Both the position numbers and the translations under genes were made by a program. From CAVXGU01 sp963761615 (GTDB lineage Bacteria > Acidobacteriota > Vicinamibacteria > Vicinamibacterales > CAVVIG01): DNA of 64,000 bases. The stretch spans positions 2,480,001-2,544,000 of the forward strand of contig CAVXGU010000003.1 in assembly GCA_963761615.1 (NCBI GenBank), read 5' to 3'. Positions 43,332 to 52,905 of this stretch are shown here, one piece after another. Under the pieces are notes generated by a model that saw only the letters and a program-made list of their open reading frames with translations, made no database searches and was not told the DNA's origin. Each line of letters opens with the position of its first letter. Position 1 is the stretch's first letter.

Positions 43332-45487
43332 CTACGCCAGTCTGTACAGGATCAGCGCGACGACCAAGAACCCCAGGTACAGTACGCCACGTACGCGTTC
43401 AGCCGGCCATGATGCATGCTGGCGGCCGCCGCCGCGAGCCAGTGCACGGTGGCCTGCAGCGGCTCGAACAGTACGCGGTCGACGAGCGGGCGTTCGTCCC
43501 GCCGGCGGCGGATAGCCGTTCGAAAGTGGACCGCAACCGTCTCGCGCGTATCCTCGACGACGTTCGGACGGAACACGGCCTGGAACACGACTCGCACCGG
43601 ATTCGAGAAGCCGGTCGCCGTGTACGTCATTTCGGGCAGGAGTGAGGGTATGCCGCCCGCCCACACCTCCTGTCGCGAGACGACGCGGCGCCTCGTCAGC
43701 GCCGAGGCGCCGGCATAGGCCGCGAACAGCAACAAGGCCAAGGCGGCGACACTGTATGTGGGCGACATCGCGAACACTACGGGATTCTGATCGCCGCCGC
43801 GCAACAGGATGACCAGGCCGCGACCCGCCAGCACGGAGGACCCGGCCTGCGCACCCAGATCATGAAAGTCCCGTAGGAAAGCGGCAGGCAGTTGCCCGTT
43901 GGCGGGTGTTGCCGTGAAGAACGGAGGCACGAGCGCCGCCGACGCGTCCGAGGCCGTGAGCGGTCCGACGGCCCTGCCCAGTGCACCGATCGTGTACGTC
44001 GGCAGAATCCCGAGCAGGACACACGCCGCCGCCAGCATCGCCATCGAGAAGCGAGCCCGCCCGTGCACACGGGCCGGCGTCCGCATCCCACCCCCGCGGC
44101 GCATACCGAGAAAGCTCATCGCGTAGGCCTTCACGAAGCACGTGACCGCCAACGCCGCAGTCAGCGCGAGGACGGCGCCGGCCAAGGCGAAGACAACCTT
44201 CGTGAAGCGCGAGAGCCGACTAGGACGCTGCGCAGCAGGGCCTGAAAGGTGAGCCACTCGCTGACGAATCCGTTGAACGGGGGAATGGCGGCAATGGCCA
44301 GGCAGCCGACGAGGAAGAAGATCGACAGGGATGGCACCTCGCGCGCGAGGCCTCCCAACCGATTCATGTCGCGAGTGCCGAGAACGGCCTCCAAGTGGCC
44401 GGCGCCCTCGTACAGCAGGGTCTTGTATATCGAGTGATTCACGATGTGGTAGATCGCTGCCGTCAGCGCCAGACCGGCCGCGACGGCATGGCCCGAGCCT
44501 CGATACACGAGATACGCGCCAAACCCGGCCGTCACGATGCCGGCATTCTCGATCGTGCTGTGGGCGAGCAGGCTCTTCATGTCGTTGTCGGTGGTGGCGT
44601 AGAGGATGCCGACCACGGCGGTCGCGCTCCCCACTACGAGGGCGACAATCCCCATGCCCACGCCCGGGCCGGCAACCAGATCGCCGTTCAGGCGCAGAAG
44701 ACCGTAAAAGCCAAGGTTCAGCGTAACTCCCGCCAGCAGCGGGCACGAATGGCGCGGGAGCCGCTTTGTACGCGCGCGGCAGCCAGATGTTCACCGGCAC
44801 CAGCCCGGCCTTGACGCCGAATCCAAAGAGTCCCAGGACCAAGATCAGCCAGCGTGCGGACGATGGAAGCTGTCCGGCCGTGGCTCGAATCGCCACGAAC
44901 GAAAGGTCGGGTGCACCTCGGGCGGCCACCAGAAATGCGATCGCACAGGCGATGAAGCCGGCTTCGCTCATCGCGAGCATCAGATAGCCGGCGCCGGGCT
45001 CGGCGCGCTCCTCCCGTTCGCCGTTGACGAGAACATACGTGAGGATCGTCATGCACTCCCAACTGACGAGGAAGGTCAGCGCGTCCCCGGCCACCAGAAC
45101 GGCCACGACGAATCCCATTAGCGCGAAATGAAGCCCGGCGAATCGTCGAGGTGAATATCGTCCACCCAGAGGCCCGGCCAGCGCCACAGGCGCGAACAGG
45201 GAGCAGGACAGGTACACGAAGCCCGTGATGCAAAGAAAAACAGCTGACAGCGCGTCCACGTGGAACGACAGATGGGCCAGGCCTCCAGCGGCCCACAGCA
45301 ACACTTCTCTCTCGGAGCCCTCGTAGAGCGGTCCGATTCCCGCCGCCACGACCGCCAGTGAGCAAAGCCCGCCAAGCCACGCAATCGTGTCCAGAGCTCG
45401 CCGATCGTCAACACCGAGCGACAGTCCGATGCCCGCGCCGCACAGCACAAAGAACGCTGTCAACGTACCCATCGTCCAGAACGTCAC
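43332..45487 (-). CDS. HyfB/NuoL-like antiporter-type subunit of the Ehr-like complex, frameshifted
   Basis: ORF start 45487 overlaps the small-subunit gene (ATGA). The N-terminal third shows FALMGFVVAVLVAGDALTFL, VSWECMTILTYVLVNGE and GFGVKAGLVPVNIWLPRAYK. The middle lies in another frame (ATTDNDMKSLLAHSTIENAG, IVNHSIYKTLLYEGAGHLE, SLSIFFLVGCLAIAAIPPFN). The original frame resumes with VLALTAALAVTCFVKAYAMS. A last shift gives the end LYLGFLVVALILYRLA. Conserved Glu (SWE) and Lys residues of the proton path are present. It should be a multi-helix Mrp-type antiporter module. Confidence 0.8.
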
Positions 45488-46209
45488 GGTCGGTGCCCCC
45501 TTCCGGCCAGGCCGCCCGTGTCAGCGGTCCGGCTGCGTCCGGCAATCGTCAGCAGACCGTGCAACACGGCGAGCGGGGGCGGCGGATCGCCGGGCACCTC
45601 CAGGTCCACGGGCAGGACGTGGTGCACCCCTCCGGCCGACATGAAGGTGCGACCGAAGACACCGCCCGTGATGGCACACGTACCGGCAGCGACGACGCGC
45701 TTCGGGGCCGGCATGGCGTCGTAGGCCTTCAGGAGCGGTACGCGCATGTTTTCGCTGACCGGTCCCACGACCAGCAGCACGTCCGCCGTTCGCGGGGATG
45801 CGGTGAAGAAGATGCCGAGCCGGTGCGCGTTGTAGAACGGATTGTTGAGCTGTCGGATTTCTCGAAGGCACGCGCCACAGTCGCCGGCATCCACGACCAT
45901 CACGTGCAGCGAGCCGCTGAATGGACCTGGCAGCGGATTTGCCGATCCGTGGGCCATCCGGGCCCATTCGTAATCGCCCTCCCATTGCATCCCGACGCGA
46001 CAGCGCTGACACCAGACGCAGTGGCGGAGATCGACCTGGACGCTCGCACCCGCCGGCGTCAAGGCATCAACCGGGCAGGCGGCAGCCACCCGAGCCGCCG
46101 CGTCGGGCTCGTCGAACCATGTGTCCACGGGCCTGCCCGGCGACACCCCCGGCGTCCGTTCCGGCCGAGCGGGGTACCGCGTGGTGTGGAATCCCTTCTC
46201 GAAGTCCAT
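45484..46209 (-). CDS. NuoB/HycG-like small subunit with fused ferredoxin domain, one cluster Cys replaced
   Basis: The 241-residue protein first has a ferredoxin-like part (ACPVDALT, then DLRHCVWCQRCRVGMQ), then the NuoB/HycG domain: VMVVDAGDCGACLREIRQLN, ADVLLVVGPVSENM, VVAAGTCAITGGVFG. Where relatives have PGCPP, it has EVPGDPPPPLAVLHGLL, so the fourth ligand of the proximal cluster is Asp. A longer start (MSFWFWHGLREG, ATG 46228) with a shift near 46190 looks like the original N-terminus. The partner large subunit lies directly upstream. Confidence 0.8.
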   Translation of the reverse strand: MDFEKGFHTTRYPARPERTPGVSPGRPVDTWFDEPDAAARVAAACPVDALTPAGASVQVDLRHCVWCQRCRVGMQWEGDYEWARMAHGSANPLPGPFSGSLHVMVVDAGDCGACLREIRQLNNPFYNAHRLGIFFTASPRTADVLLVVGPVSENMRVPLLKAYDAMPAPKRVVAAGTCAITGGVFGRTFMSAGGVHHVLPVDLEVPGDPPPPLAVLHGLLTIAGRSRTADTGGLAGRGHRP

Positions 46210-46233
46210 GCCAGAACCAGAAGCTCATGGCCG

Positions 46234-47844
46234 TCACCGGTCGCATTCCGACATGGACAGGCCCAGGGTTGCCAGGATGATCGGAAAATCCTGGAACGCG
46301 AAGTTCTCGGCGGCGACATGCAGGCCGAGCCAGTTGCGAAACGACGCGGTCATGGCGTGGTACCGCACCAGACGCCCCTCGTGGTCGAGGCGCACCCAAT
46401 GAAGGCCCGCGCCGATGGGCGCCTCGATTCCGACCAACGCGGCGCCGCCCTCGTGCGCCGGCAGGTCCGCACGGACTGGACCGGGTGTGAGCCGCAACAC
46501 GACCTGGCGAATGAGATCCGCCGACTGTAACGCCTCACGAAACAAGACGCGCAGGCGCGCGTAGCCATCGCCTTCTGATTCCGTCGGAACGTCAAACGGA
46601 CAGGACGCGTAGGCGGCGTAGGGTGCGTCGCGCCGCATGTCGCGGAGGCTGCCGGAGGCGCGTGCCACCGGGCCGACTAGGCCCAGATCCGCGCGTTGAT
46701 CGCTCGTAATGACACCAACGTCCTCGAGGCGATCGAGGAAGCTGCTCGTATAGCGCAGTCGCTGCTCCAGCCGGCGCAACCACGCGGCGGCCGCGTCGAC
46801 CGCGGAGACAAGCGCCGAGCAGTCGTGCGCGTCGAAGTCGCGGCACAGGCCACCCGGCGCATTCAATCCGAAGAGATACCGGTGCCCGGAGAGCATGCAC
46901 GACGCCCGCAGCAAGGATTCTTCCACCAGCGCAGCCTGGGCGTCCGACACCACGAGCGCCGTCGATTGGCAGATGGCGGTGATCGTGCCGGCGTGATGGC
47001 GCATGCGCTCCAGCTCGGCAAGCATGACTCGCAACACACGGGCTCGCGCGGGCACCTCGGCACCCGTGATGCCCTCGACGGCCTCACAGTACGCGAGGGA
47101 ATGCGCGAATGCCGACGTCGCCGCGAACCGCTCCGCGAGAAGCAGGCCCTCCGCGATCGTCCGTCCCTCGGCGATCTTCTCGACCGCGCGATAGTTGTAG
47201 AACAACCGTGGCACCGCCCGCACGACGTCTTCGCCGACGGTCTCCAGCAGGAAGTGCGCCGACTCCGCAATGCCTCCCTCGTAGATCGGCCCTACCGGCA
47301 TCGCGAACGCGCCCGGATCCCGCACGACAAGCGTGGGCCGCCACTCGGCCTGCGGCCGGCGTTCGAACTCCAGCGACTGCGCATCGAAGGCCCGGCGCAT
47401 CGGCTCGACACCCTCCTGCCAGACCTGATCGTGCAGGACGAAGTCACCCAGCCGCGGGTGCAGCTCGAACCGCAAGCCGAAGAGGTCTTCCGCCTCCCGC
47501 TCGTACCAATCTGCGGCATGGACGCGCGGCGTGATGCTCGGCAGCGTTCTCGTCTCGAGGGCCATCGTCAACGTCACCTGAAGCCATCGACCGTCTTCGC
47601 TCAGGAACGGATAGAACAGCTTCCAGTGGTCGCGCCGCTCTTCGACCACGAGCCCGCCAAAGAGGCATCGTGCCTCGGATGCGAGGAACCCGCAGACGTC
47701 CGGCAGGACGGAGCCGCGATCGACCCTGACCTCGAGTTCGGCGCCATCACCAGGTTGTATCAGCGAGACTGACCTGTCGAAGCGGTGTCGCACCGTGGCG
47801 GCGAGCGCCGCCACGCCCGGTGCCGTCGCGGTAACGTCGGTCAT
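46234..47844 (-). CDS. HycE/NuoCD-like large subunit without nickel-binding cysteines
   Basis: The 536-residue protein has an N-terminal NuoC-like domain (WYEREAEDLFGLRFELHPRL) and a NuoD/HycE-like catalytic domain (YNYRAVEKIAEGRTIAEGLL, LAELERMRHHAGTITAICQS, NAPGGLCRDFDAHDC). The CGIC box of [NiFe] hydrogenases is replaced by RFAATSAFAHSLAYC, and the C-terminal DPCxxC box by LATLGLSMSECDR. All four Ni ligands are gone, so it belongs with energy-converting hydrogenase-related (Ehr) or complex-I-like proteins. It is intact. ATG 47844 lies one base after the HyfF-like stop. Confidence 0.88.
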   Translation of the reverse strand: MTDVTATAPGVAALAATVRHRFDRSVSLIQPGDGAELEVRVDRGSVLPDVCGFLASEARCLFGGLVVEERRDHWKLFYPFLSEDGRWLQVTLTMALETRTLPSITPRVHAADWYEREAEDLFGLRFELHPRLGDFVLHDQVWQEGVEPMRRAFDAQSLEFERRPQAEWRPTLVVRDPGAFAMPVGPIYEGGIAESAHFLLETVGEDVVRAVPRLFYNYRAVEKIAEGRTIAEGLLLAERFAATSAFAHSLAYCEAVEGITGAEVPARARVLRVMLAELERMRHHAGTITAICQSTALVVSDAQAALVEESLLRASCMLSGHRYLFGLNAPGGLCRDFDAHDCSALVSAVDAAAAWLRRLEQRLRYTSSFLDRLEDVGVITSDQRADLGLVGPVARASGSLRDMRRDAPYAAYASCPFDVPTESEGDGYARLRVLFREALQSADLIRQVVLRLTPGPVRADLPAHEGGAALVGIEAPIGAGLHWVRLDHEGRLVRYHAMTASFRNWLGLHVAAENFAFQDFPIILATLGLSMSECDR

Positions 47845-47845
47845 C

Positions 47846-49294
47846 TCACACACCTCCGAGCTGGCGGGCCGCCAGCGTCAGCAAGGTCCGGATGGGCGCG
47901 GGCATGTAAACCCCCAGCATGACCACCGGCACCGCGCCGGCTAGGACGGCAGCGCGACACGTCAGGGGAAGAACGTCGACGCGGCCTGCTTCGCTCGCGC
48001 TGCCGAAGACCATTCGATTGACGTGACGCATAATGCCGACAAAGGCGAGCACGATGAGCGCCGCCAGGATGCCAACCACCAGATAGCGCCGACCGCCAAT
48101 CCCCGCCTGGAAGATCGCGAGCTCGCTCAGAAAGACCGGAAACGGCGGCGCCCCCGCAATCGCCAGCGCACAAACGAGCAACGCAACGCCGGCGAAGGGC
48201 GAGCGTCGAAGCAGACCGCGCACAGAGGAGATGTCCCGCGTGCCCAGCTCCAGCAGCACGAGGCCGGCCACGTAGAAACAGAGCGACTTCGTCAACGCGT
48301 GGTTGAGCAACTGAAAGACGGCGCCGAAGTCGGACGCGCGCGTCGCCATGCCGGCGGCCACGAGAACGATCCCCATGTGCTCGATCGGTGGAGTAGGCGA
48401 ACAGCCGCTTGTAGTCGCGCACCTGGAGCAGCAGCGCTGCCGCCATGCCCACCGATACCAGGCCGATCACGGTCATCCACTGGCCGAGCCGCGCCGTGGG
48501 CGAGGCCAGCACGACTGAGAGGAGCCTGAGAATGGCATACAGCGGCACGGTCGTCTTCACACCAGAGAGCAGCGGCGCACACTGGCGATGGCGCCTGGCT
48601 GTGGGCGTCGGGCAGCCACGTATGCATCGGCGCAAGCCCGACCTTCGCACCGAAACCGACGAAGATCGAGGAGGAACGCCGAGCGCCAGCACGCGCGGCT
48701 GCATCACCGGCGCGGCCGCTTGCAGCCGTTGCCAGGTCTCCCATCCGCCGCCCGCGGACCGGTACGCCCAGAAGAGCAGGAAGAAGCCGAACAGTGCGAT
48801 CGGCGCCCCCATCATCGTCAGGACCGAGAACTTCCACGCCGCCTCGAGCGCGCCCGCGGTGCGGTCGAAGCTCACCAGCAAGGCACCGAGAACAGCGTGA
48901 CGAGCTCCACGCCGACCCACACTAGGTTCGGTTCGGCGAGGGCGGGCACGACGACGAGCGCGAACAGGAGGAGGTTGTAGTTGCAGTAGAACCACCAGAG
49001 TCGACCGCTCGACCCGTGGCTGTGTCGCATGTAGCCCCCGGCAAAGAGGCACGCCAGCCCGCAGACGAGGGCGACCATCAAGAGGACCAGAGCGGAGAGC
49101 CCGTCGGCCTCGAACCACCCCGCGAGGCCGATGACGCGCCCCGTGTGCACGACGCGGTCGGCAACGATCACGCTCAGCCCGACCAGGAGCCAGGTCGCCG
49201 CCATCGTGACCGGCCAGGCAAATCTTCGGATGGAGGGCACCCAGCAGGCCGCCGCCGCGATTAACGGGATCACGGCGCAGGCGATCAGCGTCAT
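47846..49294 (-). CDS. HyfF/NuoN-like membrane subunit, frameshifted
   Basis: ATG 49294 overlaps the HyfE-like stop. The protein reads AVIPLIAAAACWVPSIRRFA, WFYCNYNLLLFALVVVPALA, NLVWVGVELVTLFSV. In shifted frames it continues with KFSVLTMMGAPIALFGFFLL, FVGFGAKVGLAPMHTWLPDA, TTVPLYAILRLLSVVLASPT, YKRLFAYSTD and NHALTKSLCFYVAGLVLLEL. It ends with APPFPVFLSELAIFQAGI. The Lys in FGAKVGLAPMHTWLPDAH and the His-Lys of NHALTKS are the conserved proton-path residues. It is a second antiporter-like subunit. Confidence 0.78.
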
Positions 49295-49913
49295 GCGATC
49301 GGCTCCTCCTTCAGCTCGCGCAATTCGGCCAACAAGGCGGCCTCCGTGGTGCCGAGCGTGCGCTCGATGGTGCGACTCAGCAGGCCGACGACCACGGCAA
49401 TCAGCATCACGTCGGTCGCGATCGCGAGCTCGGCGAGAATCGGGAGGTCGGGCGCGATGGCGATGCCGGCGAGGAACGCGCCGTTCTCCATGGCCAGGAT
49501 TCCGATCAGTTGCGGGATCGCCTCACGCCGCGCAACCAGGGAGTAGGCACCGATCAGCACGCACGGCCAGCCCGATTGGCAGGTTGACGCGAATCATCGG
49601 ATCGGACGCCACGGCGCCACAACCGGCTCGACCACGAATTCGGCCAGCACGGCCAAGCGCGAGGGCCAGCAGGAGCGATGTCGGAACGTTCAGCGCCTGG
49701 GAAATCTCGCGGCGCTCGTAGAAGTCGGCCGGCAGCAGACGCCGCAGGCCCCACGGGATGATCAGAACCTTCGCGACGATGGTGATGCCGCCCAGGGCCC
49801 ACAGCTCCGCCGAGTGACGACTGTAGCCCAGCAGGCATGCCGAGAGGGTCAGGAGCACCGACTGCGATGACGAAGAAACGTGCGACGCCCTGCACCTGGC
49901 GCGTCGCCACCAT
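49291..49913 (-). CDS. HyfE-like membrane subunit, frameshifted
   Basis: Pieces in three frames give one small membrane protein: MVATRQVQGVARFFVIAV, LLTLSACLLGYSRHSAELWA, LGGITIVAKVLIIPWGLRRL and PIGLAVLIGAYSLVARREAI. It ends with PQLIGILAMENGAFLAGIAI and VVVGLLSRTIERTLGTTEAA. NGAFLAG with its Glu-Asn pair is the NuoK/HyfE mark. It joins the HyfC-like and HyfF-like neighbours. The first codon is approximate. Confidence 0.75.
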
Positions 49914-49998
49914 CGCCGAACCCCGCGACGAGGATCAGCCCCGCGCTCAACGCGCTCAGGGCTTCAGGCCACGGTAAAGGATGGGGGCTCATGATCGA

Positions 49999-50997
49999 CT
50001 ACGCGCCGGGAAAGATGCTCGCCACCATCGCCGCCACCGATGTGATGAAGGCGGCGCCCAGGAACTCCGTGATCCGGAACAGTCTCAACTTCGCCAGCGA
50101 GGATTCGATGACGGCGAGCACGAGCGTGAAGATCAGAATCTTGGCGAGAATCAGCGGCACGGCGGTGACCACCGCGCCGAGGCTGCGCTCGGCGGCCAGT
50201 CCCCAGGGAGCGACAAGCACATTCAGAAAGATGCACGTCAGCACGAGGAACTTCATGTGACTGCCCCACTTCATGAGCGCGGCGCCACGGCCTGAAAACT
50301 CAAGTCCTTTGGATTCATCGATCATGGCGAGCTCGAAGTGGCCGGACGGGTTATCCACAGGAATGCGGCCGCTTTCAGCCAGGATCAGCATGAAAAAGGC
50401 CAAGTATGATCAGGACATGGGCCGGTTCGAGAGGAAGGTTTGCCAAAGGGGGGTACCCATACCTTCCTGCACGATATACGGGATCGTCGATCCTGCCACA
50501 AAGGAGACCGTGAAAAACACGATCATAAAGACCGGCTCGGCCAGAAATCCCACCATTCGCGTTCGGCTGGCGCCCATCGGCCCGTAGGGATTCCCTGTAT
50601 CCACTGCCGCGAGGGTTGCAAAAAAGCCTCCCAGCGCCAGAATGAAGCCGCCGCCCAGCATATCCGCCATGAAGGCGAAAAAAAAGAGAGGATAGTCCGT
50701 GAGCACGGGAATGAGAAGAGCGACAAACATGGGGGGTGATGAAGCACACGTAGGGGGTCAACCGGAAGATCCAGGAGCTTTGCTCCGACACCACCTCATC
50801 TTTGTGAAAGAGCTTCCAGAGATGTCTCGGTATGGCTGCAGAACGCTGGGGCCGCGCTTGCTCTGGACGACCTCCTCGAGGCGCGACAGCACGCCCGCAT
50901 AGAGCGGAGCGACAAGGAGGACGAAAAAGACTTGGAGCGCGTTGTACGCAGGCAGCTGCACCTCGTCGTGCACCGGGGCTTGGGGTTTGACAGGCAA
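49999..50997 (-). CDS. HyfC/NuoH-like membrane subunit, frameshifted
   Basis: In order, the pieces read NALQVFFVLLVAPLYAGVLS, RLEEVVQSKRGPSVLQPYRD, then LWKLFHKDEVVSEQSSWIFR in another frame. They continue FMADMLGGGFILALGGFFAT, GASRTRMVGFLAEPVFMIVF, and after a last shift LILAESGRIPVDNPSGHFEL and AMIDESKGLEFSGRGAALMK. QSKRGP and GRIPVDNP...ELAMIDE are the NuoH/HyfC landmarks for quinone-site-adjacent loops. It is the first gene of the minus-strand operon, about 36 bases after the fluoride riboswitch. Confidence 0.82.
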
Positions 50998-51032
50998 GGA
51001 GACGCGGCAAACACACCCCTGCGAGCAACAAG

Positions 51033-51096
51033 CCCGTAGGAGTCATTCGCCCCAGCTCAAGCGGCGGGGCGGTTGGGGGTGAACTCCAACACCCAT
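51033..51096 (-). promoter_or_regulatory. Fluoride riboswitch (crcB motif) controlling the minus-strand operon
   Basis: Read on the minus strand: GGGTG-TTGGAGTT-CACCC forms P1. CAACCGCCCC then starts a second hairpin, closed by GGGGCG. GAATGACTCCTACG follows, with ACTCC able to pair with GGAGT in the P1 loop as the pseudoknot. Both the conserved letters (AACCGCC, GATGnCTCCTAC type) and the fold are those of the fluoride aptamer. The first coding gene, HyfC-like, begins at about 50997. Confidence 0.9.
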
Positions 51097-51106
51097 CAAA
51101 CGCGCT

Positions 51107-51126
51107 GGGGCGAACTGCAACACCCC
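51107..51126 (-). repeat. Partial copy of the riboswitch P1 hairpin
   Basis: GGGGTGTTGCAGTTCGCCCC on the minus strand repeats the P1 hairpin and loop of the adjacent fluoride aptamer, with GCAGTT in place of GGAGTT. No second half follows, so it is probably a degenerate tandem copy. It lies just downstream of the likely minus-strand transcription start. Confidence 0.6.
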
Positions 51127-51137
51127 GTTCATCCGTG

Positions 51138-51166
51138 AGCTTACCATCGCAGGCGCCGTGGCTCAA
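51138..51166 (-). promoter_or_regulatory. Candidate minus-strand promoter for the Ehr-crcB operon
   Basis: TTGAGC (51166-51161) and TAAGCT (51143-51138), 17 bases apart, form a weak sigma70-like promoter pointing toward the minus-strand riboswitch. The expected start would be about 51131, a few bases before the P1-like repeat. Confidence 0.4.
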
Positions 51167-51183
51167 GCGGCTTGTGATATCGA

Positions 51184-51189
51184 TATAAT
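51184..51189 (+). promoter_or_regulatory. -10 element of the plus-strand promoter
   Basis: A perfect TATAAT lies seven bases before the first G of the plus-strand fluoride riboswitch (51196). That spacing would place transcription start exactly at the aptamer's 5' end. No good -35 box is visible. Confidence 0.6.
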
Positions 51190-51195
51190 GGTCGT

Positions 51196-51250
51196 GGCGG
51201 TGGAGTTCGCCAAAACCGTCCCCGGCCAGCGGGGACCGATAACTCCTGCC
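51196..51250 (+). promoter_or_regulatory. Fluoride riboswitch (crcB motif) controlling the MutS-like operon
   Basis: GGCG-GTGGAGTT-CGCC forms P1. AAAACC precedes the hairpin GTCCCC/GGGGAC. CGATAACTCCTGCC follows, with AACTCC complementary to GGAGTT of the P1 loop (pseudoknot). Compared with the minus-strand aptamer, both helices have changed in compensating pairs. The MutS-like gene starts at 51291, 41 bases further on. The short stretch between may hold the expression platform (GAGGCGTAGGCCTC hairpin). Confidence 0.9.
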
Positions 51251-51290
51251 TTGAGGCGTAGGCCTCGGTGGGCGTTTGTTGGTGAACTTC

Positions 51291-52901
51291 ATGGTGCCAC
51301 TCCCAACGCAGTCCGGGTCCCCAACCACCGGTGCGATCCCCACCGAAGTGGATCGCCCTCGAGACTCTCCGTTCGAGTCCTTCAGCATTCTCTGGCCGCC
51401 GCACACGTTCAGGCGCCGCCCGACATCGCCCGTGTCCACAAGCTCTCCACGACCTGAATCTCGACCAGATCATCGAGGGCATGACAGCTGGATCGGACCG
51501 AGTGCCGTCTGGAGGCCACTTCTCCACGCCAGGCGAGCAACATCCCACGCCCATCGCCTATCGACGAGAGGTCATACGAGACTCGAGGACGCCGCGGTGG
51601 AGGAAGCCGTTCGACTCTTTCTTCGCAAGGGATGCAGCGGTCCGCAGGCGCCTGACTCGCGCCGACCACAGCACCTATCCCGCACGAGCGCCGAGCACGT
51701 CTTCGTCTGCACGAGCGGAACTGGCTTGCCAGACAGTCGAGCAACAGCACAGCGCCTGCGACGAGCCCCAGCATCGTCGCGCGGTTTGCGCACATTCAGC
51801 ACTTACCCCTCACCGTCTACATACGGTCGGACGCCTTTTTCCGTCGTCTCGCGTCGGACGCTAGCGGCACGATCTTGCACACTCCAGCGATTCGGTCCAC
51901 GCTCCAGGATGTGGGGCAGCACCGTGACCGTGCGCCGCTATGCGGATGAAGCCAACTTCCAGCCGCCATGGAGCAACGTCGGACGATTCCGACGACGACG
52001 CACAGACCCGCGAAGGACTATCAAACTAGATACCCGGGACGACGAACCTCGACCACATCGAAGACCCGGATATCAAGCACCGTCGCTTCGCTGTATCCCA
52101 AGCGCCTTCGCCACGCTCCCATGCTTTCTACACGGCGCCTCCCCTCGACGCTGCCACGATAGATGCGCTTCAATCGCGAGGTACAGGATTTACCCGCTCC
52201 TCCCTCGCGTACATGGAACCGTCGAAGACAGTCCGGCCTGCGTTTGACGTGCAGAGATCTCGTAGCGTCCAGGGAGGTCCACCTGCAGCACGAGTTCGAC
52301 CTGGCGCTGGCCGAAGCGACTCCCAAGCTCCGCGCGCCGCATCGTTCCCAACGACCTGGAGTGCGAGGCGCAGAGCGCCTGATCGTCGTGTCCGGACCGA
52401 ACCAGGGCGGCAAGCCCACGTTCGCCCGACGATGGGCAGGGCATATCTGGCGAGCCTCGGCTGTCCCGTGCCAGGAACGGCCGCCCGCCTGAGCCTCGTC
52501 GACCGCATCTTCACGCATCGAGCGCCAAGAGCATGTCACCGGCCTGCGGGCCAACTTCAAAGACGACCTCGTTGGCATCAGGGCCATCCTCGATCGCGCC
52601 ACCCCGCGGAGCCTCGTCGTTCTGAATGAGATTCTTTGCCTCGACCACCCTCGACGACGCCGTCTGGCTCGGCGCGGATCTGGCGCGCCTCTCGGAGCTC
52701 GACCTCACGGCCGTTGCTGACGTCCTCCTCACCGAACTGGCATCGTACGACGGAAAGACCGTCAGCCTGGTCAGCATCGTCGACTCACAAATACCTCCAT
52801 CGCACCACAAGGTCGTGAGAAAGCCGGCAGACGGACTCGCCTACGCCGTCGCCCTCGCCCGCAAGCATCGCATGACCTACGACTGGATGCGAGGCGGATG
52901 A
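51291..52901 (+). CDS. MutS-like ATPase A, heavily frameshifted
   Basis: The ATG lies 41 bases after the riboswitch. Pieces across frames match the MutS-like family that lacks the mismatch-binding domain: SPFESFSILWP, LNLDQIIEGMTAGSDRV, IAYRREVIRDS, VTVRRYADEANFQ, FNREVQ. They go on to FDLALAEATPKLRAP, LIVVSGPNQGGKPTFAR (Walker A, with Pro for Thr), TLDDAVWLGADLARLSELDL, SLVSIVDSQIPPSHHKVVRK and PADGLAYAVALARKHRMTYD. At least six shifts are needed. It may be a pseudogene or badly read; its partner B, four bases downstream, is far better preserved. Confidence 0.62.
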
Positions 52902-52905
52902 AGCG

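Noticed and set aside
46234..47844. Functional [NiFe] group-4 hydrogenase large subunit
   Set aside because: All four nickel-binding cysteines are replaced, so hydrogenase activity is not supported.
51045..51126. Direct repeats near 51.1 kb as an insertion-sequence terminus
   Set aside because: They are better explained as a complete fluoride aptamer plus a partial copy of its first hairpin.
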